Shown: piece after piece, positions 25,888 through 33,684 of the stretch
Layout: each line of letters starts with the position of its first letter
How positions within the stretch are numbered: the first letter of the stretch is position 1
Assembly (NCBI RefSeq): GCF_948948975.1
Contig: NZ_CARBVX010000020.1
Span: 1 to 38,433, forward strand
Length of the DNA stretch: 38,433 bases
Direction: 5' to 3'
DNA from: an uncultured Lactobacillus sp.
Lineage (GTDB): Bacteria > Bacillota > Bacilli > Lactobacillales > Lactobacillaceae
Notes under the pieces: model-generated
Databases searched by the model: none
Told to the model about the DNA's origin: nothing
What the model saw: the letters and a program-made list of their open reading frames with translations, nothing else
Translations under genes and position numbers: made by a program

Positions 25888-25997
25888 TGCCTTTTTATAC
25901 AAAAAATAACTATCAAATGCACATTATTTACTACTTTCTTCCAAATCGTACTAATAATACAGAAAAAAATTAACATTGATTTACAAATAAATAACTG

Positions 25998-26027
25998 TTT
26001 AAATTATTAAATAAATATTAGTATAGT
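25998..26027 (+). promoter_or_regulatory. Possible promoter of the foldase gene
   Basis: TTTAAA (25998-26003), 18-nt spacer, TATAGT (26022-26027), just before the ribosome site. The -35 is weak. Confidence 0.3.
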
Positions 26028-26051
26028 GAAAATTTTTCATTGGAGGTTTAT

Positions 26052-26948
26052 ATGAAAAAAATAATTAAAGTTAGTGCTTTAGCAGCAAGTAGCTTTTCTT
26101 TATTATTTTTAGCTGGTTGCTCTTCAAATAATAAAGAAGTTGCACAATATGGCGATAAAAAAATATCGCAGGAACAATTTTATCAGGAATTAAAGAGTTC
26201 TCCGACTAGCAAAACAATTCTAGCTAATATGTTGATCTACGGGGCTCTTAAAGAAGCGTACGGCAGTAAACTTAATAAAGATCAGGTAGAAGCCGATTAT
26301 AATAGTTACAAAAAAAGATATGGTTCTCAATTTGATTCTTTTTTAAAAGAAAACTCCTATACAAAAAAATCTTTTAAACAAATGATTGAATTAAATCATC
26401 TAAGTAAAATCGCTTTAAAAAAGCAGATGAAGCCAACCACTTCCCAATTAAAAGAAGAATGGAAAGATTATCAACCAAAGATCACAGTTCAGCATATTTC
26501 AACTACTAGCCGCGATACAGCAAATACAGTTATTGAGAAACTTAATAATGGTGAAAGCTTTGCTAGTTTAGCTAGCAAGTATTCTGTCGATAGTCTAACT
26601 AGTTCCAATGGTGGAAAATTGCCCGCTTTTGATATGCAAAATAGACGATACGACTCTACTTTCAAAAAGGCCGCCTATAAATTAAAAAATGATGAATATA
26701 CCAAAGAACCTATCAAAGTTACAAATGGTTATGAAGTCATTAAAATGATTAATCATCCTAAAAAGGGTAATTTTGCTGATAAGCAAAAAGAATTAACTGA
26801 AGCAATTTATAATAAATGGGCTAGCAACTCTAGAATTATGAATAATGTTATCAGTCAAGTATTAAAAGAACAGCACGTATCAATTAAAGACAAAGATTTA
26901 AAATCAGCTCTTGATATGTATAAAGGTTCCAATAAAGCAAATTTTTAA
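26052..26948 (+). CDS. prsA: PrsA/PrtM-type foldase lipoprotein (parvulin family)
   Basis: Membrane lipoprotein outside the cell that helps exported proteins fold, with a parvulin-type prolyl isomerase domain. ATG 26052 is chosen because TGGAGG stands 5-7 nt upstream; a TTG 12 nt earlier overlaps it. The 298 residues begin with a lipoprotein signal ending LAGC (lipidated Cys23). The parvulin domain is about 140-240: ITVQHIS, the run [14 protein letters not shown], and a C-terminal strand NGYEVIKMI. Divergent placement from the proteinase matches the lactococcal arrangement in which this protein matures the proteinase. A general foldase role is equally possible if it is the only copy. Confidence 0.92.
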   Translation: MKKIIKVSALAASSFSLLFLAGCSSNNKEVAQYGDKKISQEQFYQELKSSPTSKTILANMLIYGALKEAYGSKLNKDQVEADYNSYKKRYGSQFDSFLKENSYTKKSFKQMIELNHLSKIALKKQMKPTTSQLKEEWKDYQPKITVQHISTTSRDTANTVIEKLNNGESFASLASKYSVDSLTSSNGGKLPAFDMQNRRYDSTFKKAAYKLKNDEYTKEPIKVTNGYEVIKMINHPKKGNFADKQKELTEAIYNKWASNSRIMNNVISQVLKEQHVSIKDKDLKSALDMYKGSNKANF

Positions 26949-26973
26949 ATACTAAGAATTAATAATATATAGA

Positions 26974-27025
26974 AAAAACTCTATTAAATTTTGGTGTTAA
27001 TAAGCCTCGATTTAATAGAGTTTTT
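26974..27025. terminator. Bidirectional terminator, foldase versus repeat-protein operon
   Basis: AAAAACTCTATTAAA pairs with TTTAATAGAGTTTTT around a loop of about 20 nt; T runs on both strands. It serves the foldase gene and the convergent operon that ends at 27122. Confidence 0.8.
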
Positions 27026-27121
27026 AATTTGAATTAAGATTTTTAAAGGATTAAACGCAAAATTGCTTAAATGCAATTTTAAAAGATATTTTTGATTAAA
27101 AAGGATTTAAATCATACTATT

Positions 27122-27763
27122 TTATAAGAAATACCAGCAAACTCTTTGTGGGCGCATCATAGAAGAGTAGTAATAATTTAAAAAATTACAGCCCCTATAA
27201 TATGAGTAGGAACCAAAGTAAGAGTATGAATATGAGTAGTATACTCTCACACTAATTGAAACATAGTAATATCTAGTAGAGGATGTTGGAGCCGTAGGCG
27301 CTGTTGGAACTGTGCCTGCTGTTGGAGCGGTTGCGGCCGTGCCTGCTGTTGGGGCTGTGGCAGTTGTGCCCGCTGTTGGAGCGGTTGCGGCCGTGCCTGC
27401 TGTCGGAGCTGTAGCAGCTGTGCCCGCTGTTGGAGCGGTTGCGGCCGTGCCTGCTGTTGGAGCTGTGGCAGCTGTGCCCGCTGTTGGAGCGGTTGCGGCC
27501 GTGCCTGCTGTTGGAGCTGTGGCAGCTGTGCCCGCTGTTGGAGCGGTTGCGGCCGTGCCTGCTGTTGGGGCTGTGACGGTCGTGCCTGCTATATTGACTG
27601 TAAGTGGGGCAGTTTCCTTTACATCAGCTGTTTCTGCAACTAAGCCTATATTATGTTCATTTTGTAAGTTATTATCATTTTCAGCTGCCTTTGCCTTACC
27701 GGTATTTAGGGTAAAAGCCAGTAATAATACTGCTGTAGTCAGAGCTAATCTATACTTTTTCAT
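27122..27763 (-). CDS. Secreted Thr-Ala-X repeat protein with Tyr-rich tail, unknown function
   Basis: I do not recognise this family. The 213 residues show a signal peptide (cleavage near AKA-AE at 26/27), a polar stretch to about 58, then about 30 tripeptides Thr-Ala-Pro/Thr-Ala-Gly/Thr-Ala-Ala in regular order (about 60-149), and a 50-residue tail (164-213) with 15 tyrosines, two cysteines and the ending RVCWYFL. There is no LPXTG, lipobox or membrane anchor. Thr at every third position is the backbone of antifreeze glycoproteins and suits dense O-glycosylation; that is an inference. It starts 1 nt after the glycosyltransferase stop, with AGAGGG as ribosome site, so it is translated with it. 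The first protein of the operon shares the Thr-Ala-X repeats. Confidence 0.75.
   Translation of the reverse strand: MKKYRLALTTAVLLLAFTLNTGKAKAAENDNNLQNEHNIGLVAETADVKETAPLTVNIAGTTVTAPTAGTAATAPTAGTAATAPTAGTAATAPTAGTAATAPTAGTAATAPTAGTAATAPTAGTAATAPTAGTTATAPTAGTAATAPTAGTVPTAPTAPTSSTRYYYVSISVRVYYSYSYSYFGSYSYYRGCNFLNYYYSSMMRPQRVCWYFL
27318..27587 (-). repeat. Ten 27-bp units, alternating as five 54-bp repeats
   Basis: Each 27-bp unit encodes nine residues (three Thr-Ala-X triplets). Two versions alternate strictly: one containing GCGGTTGCGGCCGTGCCT (at 27318, 27372, 27426, 27480, 27534) and one like GCTGTGGCAGCTGTGCCC (at 27345, 27399, 27453, 27507, 27561). The array is far richer in GC than its surroundings and nearly uniform, so it should vary in copy number between strains. 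Because the unit is a multiple of three without stops, the opposite strand is also open. Confidence 0.95.
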
Positions 27764-27764
27764 T

Positions 27765-29024
27765 TTATTTTTCCCTCTTTAATTCATCTTCACCATGAGT
27801 TGTTTTTACCCAATATGAGTTGCCACGTATTTTCTTATAAAAAGCGATAATTATAGAAATATATAACAACAAATTATATATTGGAAAAGATATCAGCATA
27901 CTTGCCATTAATACATACTGCTTAGACGATGTTAATTTCCAATATTTCCATCCCAAATAGCCACACCAAATTATGTTAATACTTATCAGTAGAACTAGTA
28001 AGCGCCAATATCCCTCTGCATTAACGCTCACAAATCCAAGGACTACCAAGTGACTTGCCCCAGTAATTAACGTAATTATTGGTAAGATCATGTAGAAAGT
28101 CATTTCACATTTTGCTCTCAAATTAAGATTGTTATTAGATATTATTTTTCCCCAATAATTTACTAAGCAATCTAATCCCCCCTGCACCCATCTACTTCGT
28201 TGTCTAATAAAAGCTAGAGGATGACTTACGGCTTCCTGAAACACCACGATATCGTGAGCATACAGAGTCTTTTTCCCATTCAAAAGAAAACGTGTACTAA
28301 ATTCAAAATCTTCAAGCAGAGCATTTCCCCAAGGTCGATTAGTATCAACTGCACTTGCACGAATACATTGACCATTTCCAGAAACTGCTGCATTAGAGAT
28401 AATATTTCGGGTATTTTGAATCCAATCATTAATTAAGGCAAACTCTATATCCTGTAAAATATGTAGCCAATTAGTTATCTTTATCATACCTACTCTAGTT
28501 TGCAAAAGATCTAAATTTTCATCTACAGAGAAGTACTGCAAAATCTTTCGATAGCCTTTTGCTGTCATATAGGCATCTGCATCCATAACTTCGATAATCA
28601 AGTATCGAGGATCATAATTATTCTGTGAAATGAGTCGACTATAGGCCCAATTAAGGGCTTCCCCTTTACCAATTTGTGCATTTGGCTTTTTTCGCGCAAA
28701 CAACTTAACTCGATCAGTTTTTTCTTGAGCTATTACCATCTTAGTAATAGACGACGTTTTATCGGAAGAATCGTCATCAATAATTACCATTTCAACCTGA
28801 GAAAGTCCTGCTGTATTTTTTAGAAATTGTTTTATTGTTCGACTAATTACCGCCTCTTCATTCATTGCGGGAACTAATACTACTAAATGATACTTAGGAT
28901 CAATTTTGCTTATATTTTTTGATAAGAAAGATTTAGCATTTTTACCCCATATTATTAATAAAACAACCCAAAGTACATAAATAAAAATCCCCGTTGCTGA
29001 AACATCAAAAATAATAGACTCTAT
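27765..29024 (-). CDS. Membrane glycosyltransferase family 2, processive type; no standard start codon
   Basis: The layout is that of processive polysaccharide synthases such as IcaA/PgaC, NodC or hyaluronan synthase: one N-terminal membrane segment (IFIYVLWVVLLIIW), a GT-A domain with LVVLVPAMNEE, DDDSSD, the metal site DADA, LLEDFEFS and RQRSRW (the Q-x-x-R-W motif), then three or four C-terminal membrane segments. The product is unknown. ATG 28865 would cut off the first strand (VVLVPAMNEE) and the membrane segment, so translation must begin earlier; the frame is open back to a stop at 29031-29033 and has no ATG, GTG or TTG there. ATA 29024, 9 nt after GGAAG, is the best placed codon (419 residues). 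A frameshift is the alternative. Middle gene of a three-gene operon. Confidence 0.75.
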   Translation of the reverse strand: MESIIFDVSATGIFIYVLWVVLLIIWGKNAKSFLSKNISKIDPKYHLVVLVPAMNEEAVISRTIKQFLKNTAGLSQVEMVIIDDDSSDKTSSITKMVIAQEKTDRVKLFARKKPNAQIGKGEALNWAYSRLISQNNYDPRYLIIEVMDADAYMTAKGYRKILQYFSVDENLDLLQTRVGMIKITNWLHILQDIEFALINDWIQNTRNIISNAAVSGNGQCIRASAVDTNRPWGNALLEDFEFSTRFLLNGKKTLYAHDIVVFQEAVSHPLAFIRQRSRWVQGGLDCLVNYWGKIISNNNLNLRAKCEMTFYMILPIITLITGASHLVVLGFVSVNAEGYWRLLVLLISINIIWCGYLGWKYWKLTSSKQYVLMASMLISFPIYNLLLYISIIIAFYKKIRGNSYWVKTTHGEDELKREK

Positions 29025-29054
29025 TTTTGATCACTTCCTAACAAACAAGTCATG

Positions 29055-29456
29055 TTACTTAACTCGAATTGCTATAGGAGCCGTCGCCGCAGTTGCAGCT
29101 GTAGCGGCCGTTGGGGCTGTGGCTGCAGTCGCAGCTGTAGCTGCTGTGGGCGCAGTTGCAGCAAGAGATCCTTTGGCAGGAATGCCGGGCTTACCAGGAA
29201 CACCGGGTTTTCCTGGAATTCCAGGTTTGCCTGGGATACCTGGAACAATAATCCAGTTACCATCCATTACTTCACCTTTAGCAGTTTCTGCCACTTTACC
29301 TAGAGCAGCTGTTTTTGCCACTGACGCTTTAGAAGCTGTTTTTGCTGTTTCACCTGAAGTTAAACTATTCGCAATTACATGATAAACATCAAGTTGACCT
29401 AAGATAATTACTGTACCTAAAGCAAAAACTATCTTTTTCCAGTTCTTAATCTTCAT
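29055..29456 (-). CDS. Secreted collagen-like and Thr-Ala-X repeat protein, unknown function
   Basis: The 133 residues read: signal peptide (about 1-30, KIKNWKK then a hydrophobic core), an Ala/Thr/Lys-rich stretch (about 32-62), NWIIVP, seven Gly-X-Pro collagen triplets (73-93, X = Ile, Lys or Val), AKGSLAA, nine Thr-Ala-Ala/Thr-Ala-Pro triplets (101-127), and the end IAIRVK. No anchor motif is present. AGGAGGG lies 8 nt before ATG 29456. Both repeat types have period three and favour a polyproline-II helix. It is first in the operon, 30 nt before the glycosyltransferase. Collagen-like proteins occur in other Gram-positive bacteria, but I know of none paired with such a repeat. Function not assigned. 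Confidence 0.75.
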   Translation of the reverse strand: MKIKNWKKIVFALGTVIILGQLDVYHVIANSLTSGETAKTASKASVAKTAALGKVAETAKGEVMDGNWIIVPGIPGKPGIPGKPGVPGKPGIPAKGSLAATAPTAATAATAATAPTAATAATAATAPIAIRVK

Positions 29457-29487
29457 CTTTATTCCCTCCTACGTTATTACAAATGTT

Positions 29488-29516
29488 ATGTTATCACTTC
29501 ATTTTTTCTAATTCAA
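29488..29516 (-). promoter_or_regulatory. Promoter of the repeat-protein/glycosyltransferase operon
   Basis: On the minus strand TTGAAT (29516-29511), 17-nt spacer, TAACAT (29493-29488), 31 nt before the start codon. Confidence 0.45.
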
Positions 29517-29795
29517 TGTTATTTATAATAATATTTTGATGTTATTAATAGATTATTATAATCACTATTTGCAATTCATAATATCCGGAATAATCTAGTA
29601 TTATCTTCAACTAATCATATATGTGTAAAGAATTAACAGAATATATTTTCAAAATTCACCTTCTCATTAGCACGTTTATTTTAAAGTGCTTTATCTTACT
29701 TAACATGTTTTTTATTTAAGTTGTTTTTGTTATATAACTACCCTTAGATTGTAGTTATTTTTATTATTTTAATTATTCCTTTGCTATTTTGAAGC
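29517..29795. other. AT-rich intergenic stretch
   Basis: Part of the 400 nt between the operon start (29456) and the permease stop (29857). It is very AT-rich with short imperfect inverted repeats (around 29525-29560). No gene, decayed gene or RNA could be recognised in either strand. Confidence 0.6.
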
Positions 29796-29828
29796 ACAAA
29801 AAAACCGAGACTCATTTCTGAATCTCGG
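29796..29828 (-). terminator. Terminator of the amino-acid permease gene
   Basis: On the minus strand CCGAGATTCA pairs with TGAGTCTCGG (one mismatch), followed by a run of seven T. Confidence 0.85.
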
Positions 29829-29856
29829 AAGTAATAGTTTATTCTAAATATCTAAT

Positions 29857-31338
29857 TTATTCTTTAATCTCGACCATATCTTCTTCTTCACGTTTTTGTT
29901 CAATCTTACGGAGCCATGGTAAGACAAAACCTAAACCAAAGAGTACTACAACGGTGATAATATTCATCCATAATTGATGGGTAAATGCTTTTGTACCAAC
30001 TGCAACGTTTTGTGGAATGAATCCTAAAGTTGCACAAACAAAAGTAAAGAGTAAGCACCAAAAACCAACAGTTAATGCACCAGTCTTATTTTTAATAAAT
30101 ACATAGCTAGAGTGGTATTTATCCTGATGCATTCTCATTGCTACAAAGGCAAAGAATACCCAACAAGTTTTGTATGGAGAAATAATTCCGTTAACGTTCA
30201 ACAGCCAGTTATAAATAGTATTGATGTTTGGCAAAGTACCAGTCAAAAGAAGTAAGAATAAGCTGAGTCCTACAGTAAAAGTGTAACTGTGAATTGGACG
30301 ACCGTTCTTGTTCTTCTTGGTCAACCATTTTGGCATAAATTTTTCGCCAACATCCCCAGCAAATACACGACTTGAAGCATCGAGTAATACAGCAAGTTGA
30401 GCCATCATAAAGATAGCTTGAACAACTGCAAAAATGTACATCAATACCTTACCCATTCCTAAACTTTCACCTAAAAGTTGGAAAGCATAGTAAGGACCGT
30501 TCATCTTAAAGTCATGTGGGATCTTATGAGCGTTAAAGAACATAGCTAGTGCTAAGGTTCCAAAGATAGTTAAGAATCCTGTCATAATTGCAAGCATCCA
30601 CATTGCCTTAGGAAAATCACGTTTAGGATTCTTCATTTGTTGCACGTATGGTGCAGCTAATTCTGCACCTGACATTGCAAAGATCAAAAGACCAGTAGTC
30701 GAGAAGTAATTTAAGCTAAATGATGGCTTAAATGCACCCCAGTTAAATGGTTGAGTTGCAATGTGGTGTCCATGCATTACTGACCAGGCAGCAAGCAAAA
30801 CAAAAAGCATGGACATAATGAACATAGCTCCCCCACCAATTAAAGAAAGGATTTCTAGTGAGTTACGCAACTTATTTTCAAGTAAGATAAAGATCAAAAT
30901 GATTACAAAAGTTAAAATTCCGAACCAGAACGTTGACATCTTCTTGTCTAAACTATTGTTACCAAAGATTATCCAACTGAAAGACACGATAACTGAGTTT
31001 GACACATCAACGATATATGGCACACTCTGAACCCAGTACATCCATGAAGTCCAATATCCTAAAGTATCGTTCGTACTTCTTCTTACCCAAGAAGCAAGTC
31101 CTCCATCTTGATTATCAAAAGTCAAACTCATTTGACTACTAATCAGTGCGTAAGGAATAACATAAGTAAATAAAAGAAAGATCCATGAAATTACAACTGA
31201 AAGACCTTGATTTTGAAATGGATAGAAGATATTTTCAAAACTAATAATCGTTACAAAATCAATCAGTGCAATAACTGGCCAACTCATATAATGTTTCTTA
31301 TTCGGTTCTAAATCGCTAAAGACATCTGGTTTATCCAA
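29857..31338 (-). CDS. APC-superfamily amino-acid permease or antiporter
   Basis: The 493 residues form about twelve membrane segments. FENIFYPFQNQGLS in segment 1-2, GGLASWVRRSTNDTLGYWTSW, and FAMSGAELAAPYVQQMKNP are typical of the GadC/YjeM-like branch. The start is TTG 31338: GGGGGA lies about 9 nt upstream and no ATG occurs before residue 18, so the ribosome site decides for TTG. It is divergent from ornithine decarboxylase, and an ornithine/putrescine exchanger feeding that enzyme is the natural guess. Sequence alone does not fix the substrate; glutamate/GABA-type exchange is the alternative. Single gene with its own terminator. Confidence 0.85.
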   Translation of the reverse strand: MDKPDVFSDLEPNKKHYMSWPVIALIDFVTIISFENIFYPFQNQGLSVVISWIFLLFTYVIPYALISSQMSLTFDNQDGGLASWVRRSTNDTLGYWTSWMYWVQSVPYIVDVSNSVIVSFSWIIFGNNSLDKKMSTFWFGILTFVIILIFILLENKLRNSLEILSLIGGGAMFIMSMLFVLLAAWSVMHGHHIATQPFNWGAFKPSFSLNYFSTTGLLIFAMSGAELAAPYVQQMKNPKRDFPKAMWMLAIMTGFLTIFGTLALAMFFNAHKIPHDFKMNGPYYAFQLLGESLGMGKVLMYIFAVVQAIFMMAQLAVLLDASSRVFAGDVGEKFMPKWLTKKNKNGRPIHSYTFTVGLSLFLLLLTGTLPNINTIYNWLLNVNGIISPYKTCWVFFAFVAMRMHQDKYHSSYVFIKNKTGALTVGFWCLLFTFVCATLGFIPQNVAVGTKAFTHQLWMNIITVVVLFGLGFVLPWLRKIEQKREEEDMVEIKE

Positions 31339-31430
31339 TTTTTAAATTCCCCCAAAATTAAAATGCTTTTCTACGTCCTATCTCTTAAATTTGGAGGTTT
31401 CAAAACTATCATTAAAGTATTCAAATTCAC

Positions 31431-31460
31431 TTGTAGAAATCCTTTATAAATCGCTATAAT
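31431..31460 (+). promoter_or_regulatory. Promoter of the ornithine decarboxylase operon
   Basis: TTGTAG (31431-31436), 18-nt spacer, consensus TATAAT (31455-31460). A second possible promoter, TTGCAA-N16-TATAGT (31536-31563), lies nearer the start. Confidence 0.5.
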
Positions 31461-31488
31461 TTATGCCGTAGTATTCTTGCAGATAAAA

Positions 31489-31500
31489 TTTTGTACAAAA
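31489..31500. promoter_or_regulatory. Perfect 12-bp palindrome TTTTGTACAAAA
   Basis: It lies about 22 nt downstream of the expected transcription start of the decarboxylase operon, with ACAAAATT repeated at about 31509-31516. A good candidate operator in the divergent region; the protein is unknown. Confidence 0.4.
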
Positions 31501-31582
31501 ACGTCCGCACAAAATTATAAAGATTTCTAAAATTTTTGCAAGTCTATTTTAGAAAATTATAGTAGGAAAACAAGGTGATTAA

Positions 31583-33682
31583 ATGAATTTTCTAAAAATT
31601 GCGTTAAGCAATCAACTAAAAAATAATGATTTTAATTCATGGCAAACTACTAATTTGAACGATGAAACTCAAGCTAGTGAACTTGCCGCTATTGTTGTAG
31701 CAGAGACTGATAAAAGTAGTCTTAAAACTGCTCAAGATTTACAAAAAAAATCAGGGCTTGGAATTCCTATTATTAAAGTTTCACATGAAACAATTTCTAA
31801 TAATGAAAAAAATCAAATAATCGATGCCGCAAATCAATATACATCAGAAATGGTTCCTGGATTTTTAACTGATTTGGTCAATTTTGCAGAAGATCGTCCA
31901 GTTAGTTTTACTACACCAGGTCATCATAATGGCTTATATTACGAAAAACATCCAGCGGGAGTAGTATTTAATCGCTTCTTTGGTAAAAACCTCATGTTTG
32001 CTGATACCAGTGATACAGTACCAGAATTAGGCGATACCATGACCCACGAAGGAACGCCTTTAACTGCTGAGCAAAAAGCCGCCGAAACTTACCACGCCGA
32101 CAAAGTTTATTTCTGTACTAATGGAACAACGAGTGCAAATTCAATTTGTGCAAGTGCTCTATTAACCAAAGATGACTTAGTTCTTTTTGATCGAAATAAT
32201 CATAAATCCCTCTATAACAGTGCCTTAGTAATGACTGGTGCCAAACCAGTATATATCCCAACCGATCGTAATGCGCTTGGATTAATTGGAGAAATGGATC
32301 CTAACTTCTTAAGTGAAGAAAAAATTCGCGCTGAAATTGCTAAAGTTGACCCTGAAAAAGCTAAAGCTAAGCGTCCATTTAGACTAGCTATCATTCAATC
32401 AGAGACATATGATGGACTCTTTTATGACGCGAAGTGGATGATTGATAAAATTGGTAAACTATGCGATTACATTCTTTTTGATTGTGCGTGGGGAGGATTC
32501 GAACAATTTATTCCAATTATGAATCACTTGTCTCCTCTCAACTTAGACTTTGGGCCAGAAGATCCGGGTATTTTAGTAACTCAATCACTTCATAAACAAC
32601 AAGCTGGGATGGGCCAAGCTTCACAAATTTTGAAAAAGGATGCTCATATTAAAGGCCAGAAACGTTACGTTGATCATAAACACTTTAACCACGCTTATCT
32701 TAAATTTGTTACCTCAAGTTACTCTTATCCCCTTTATGCCTCACTTACCGTTAACTCATATTTAACTAGTGGTGAGGGCAATAAAAAATGGTGGGACCGA
32801 ATCTTACGCTTAGGAATTGAATGGCGGAAAGAATTAATTAGAAAATCAAAATTATTTAAGCCACTAGTAATTGATAATTTTGAAAATATTAGTACTGATG
32901 AGTTAGCTACAAATGAAAAGTACTGGAATTTAGATTCCACTAATCTTTGGCATGGATTTAGCAAAATTGCGTCTGGTCAGGCCATGATCGATCCTCTAAA
33001 AATTACTGTTGTAACTCCTGGAATTGATGTTAAAAATGCAAAATATGAAGAAACAGGTATTCCGGGACCAGTTGTCGCAGAATTTTTAATGGAGAAGCGG
33101 ATTATTCGTGCAAAAGATGACCTATATTCTCTTCTTTTCTTATTAACGCCGGGAGATACTAAAACTGAATTAGATATCTTGCTAAATGCATTCTTAGAAT
33201 TTGAACAATACTATAACGAGGACGCACCTCTAGAAAAAGTACTCCCTAAGCTAACTAAAGTATATAGTGCTCGCTACAAAGGTTATACTTTAAAACAGCT
33301 CTGCCAAGAAATGCATGCATATTACCGGGGAAATAATACCTTTACCCTCCAGCAAGAATTATTTGCGAAACCAGATATGCAAAATTATCAAATGACTCCC
33401 GAGCATGCTGACTATCTCTTCATGAAAAATGAAAGTGAATTAGTTAACTTAGAAGATGTTAAAGGTCGAATTGCTGCTGAAGGTGCATTACCGTATCCAC
33501 CAGGTGTGTTTATTGTTGCACCAGGCGAAAAATGGAGCGATATTGATCAAAAATATTTCGAAGTTTTAGTAGGTGCTATCGAGTGTTTTCCAGGCTTTGT
33601 ACCTGAAATTCAGGGAGTCTACTGGGATCAAAAATCAGATGGTAAAATAAGAGTACAAGCAGAAGTATTAAAGGAGAATTAG
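31583..33682 (+). CDS. Ornithine decarboxylase (PLP, fold type I, wing-domain)
   Basis: Converts ornithine to putrescine and CO2, consuming a proton; in lactobacilli this raises pH and, with an antiporter, yields energy. The 699 residues parallel the Lactobacillus sp. 30a enzyme: N-terminal response-regulator-like wing (about 1-105), then the PLP domain with FTTPGHHNGLYYEKHPAG, the DRNNHKS segment, the PLP lysine in SLHKQQAG (Lys338), and the C-terminal block EGALPYPPGVFIVAPGEKW. Lysine or arginine decarboxylases share the fold; similarity to the 30a enzyme favours ornithine. AAGGTGA precedes ATG 31583. The next gene starts 2 nt after its stop. Confidence 0.88.
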   Translation: MNFLKIALSNQLKNNDFNSWQTTNLNDETQASELAAIVVAETDKSSLKTAQDLQKKSGLGIPIIKVSHETISNNEKNQIIDAANQYTSEMVPGFLTDLVNFAEDRPVSFTTPGHHNGLYYEKHPAGVVFNRFFGKNLMFADTSDTVPELGDTMTHEGTPLTAEQKAAETYHADKVYFCTNGTTSANSICASALLTKDDLVLFDRNNHKSLYNSALVMTGAKPVYIPTDRNALGLIGEMDPNFLSEEKIRAEIAKVDPEKAKAKRPFRLAIIQSETYDGLFYDAKWMIDKIGKLCDYILFDCAWGGFEQFIPIMNHLSPLNLDFGPEDPGILVTQSLHKQQAGMGQASQILKKDAHIKGQKRYVDHKHFNHAYLKFVTSSYSYPLYASLTVNSYLTSGEGNKKWWDRILRLGIEWRKELIRKSKLFKPLVIDNFENISTDELATNEKYWNLDSTNLWHGFSKIASGQAMIDPLKITVVTPGIDVKNAKYEETGIPGPVVAEFLMEKRIIRAKDDLYSLLFLLTPGDTKTELDILLNAFLEFEQYYNEDAPLEKVLPKLTKVYSARYKGYTLKQLCQEMHAYYRGNNTFTLQQELFAKPDMQNYQMTPEHADYLFMKNESELVNLEDVKGRIAAEGALPYPPGVFIVAPGEKWSDIDQKYFEVLVGAIECFPGFVPEIQGVYWDQKSDGKIRVQAEVLKEN

Positions 33683-33684
33683 TA

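Noticed and set aside
27059..27080. AAAATTGC/GCAATTTT hairpin after the repeat-protein gene as its terminator
   Set aside because: No T run follows on either strand; the hairpin at 26974-27025 is a better bidirectional terminator.
27318..27587. CRISPR-like array
   Set aside because: 27-bp units are directly adjacent without unique spacers and lie in a coding frame.
27312..27782. Open plus-strand frame over the repeat array giving Val-Pro-Ala-Val-Gly repeats
   Set aside because: It is the mirror of a stop-free, three-fold repeat on the other strand; the minus frame has a signal peptide, a ribosome site and operon context, the plus frame has none.
29052..29382. Open plus-strand frames over the collagen-like gene, one giving Gly-Leu-Pro-Gly-like repeats
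   Set aside because: Mirror effect of Gly-X-Pro codons (GGx/CCx are complementary). No ribosome site or signal peptide; the minus frame has both.
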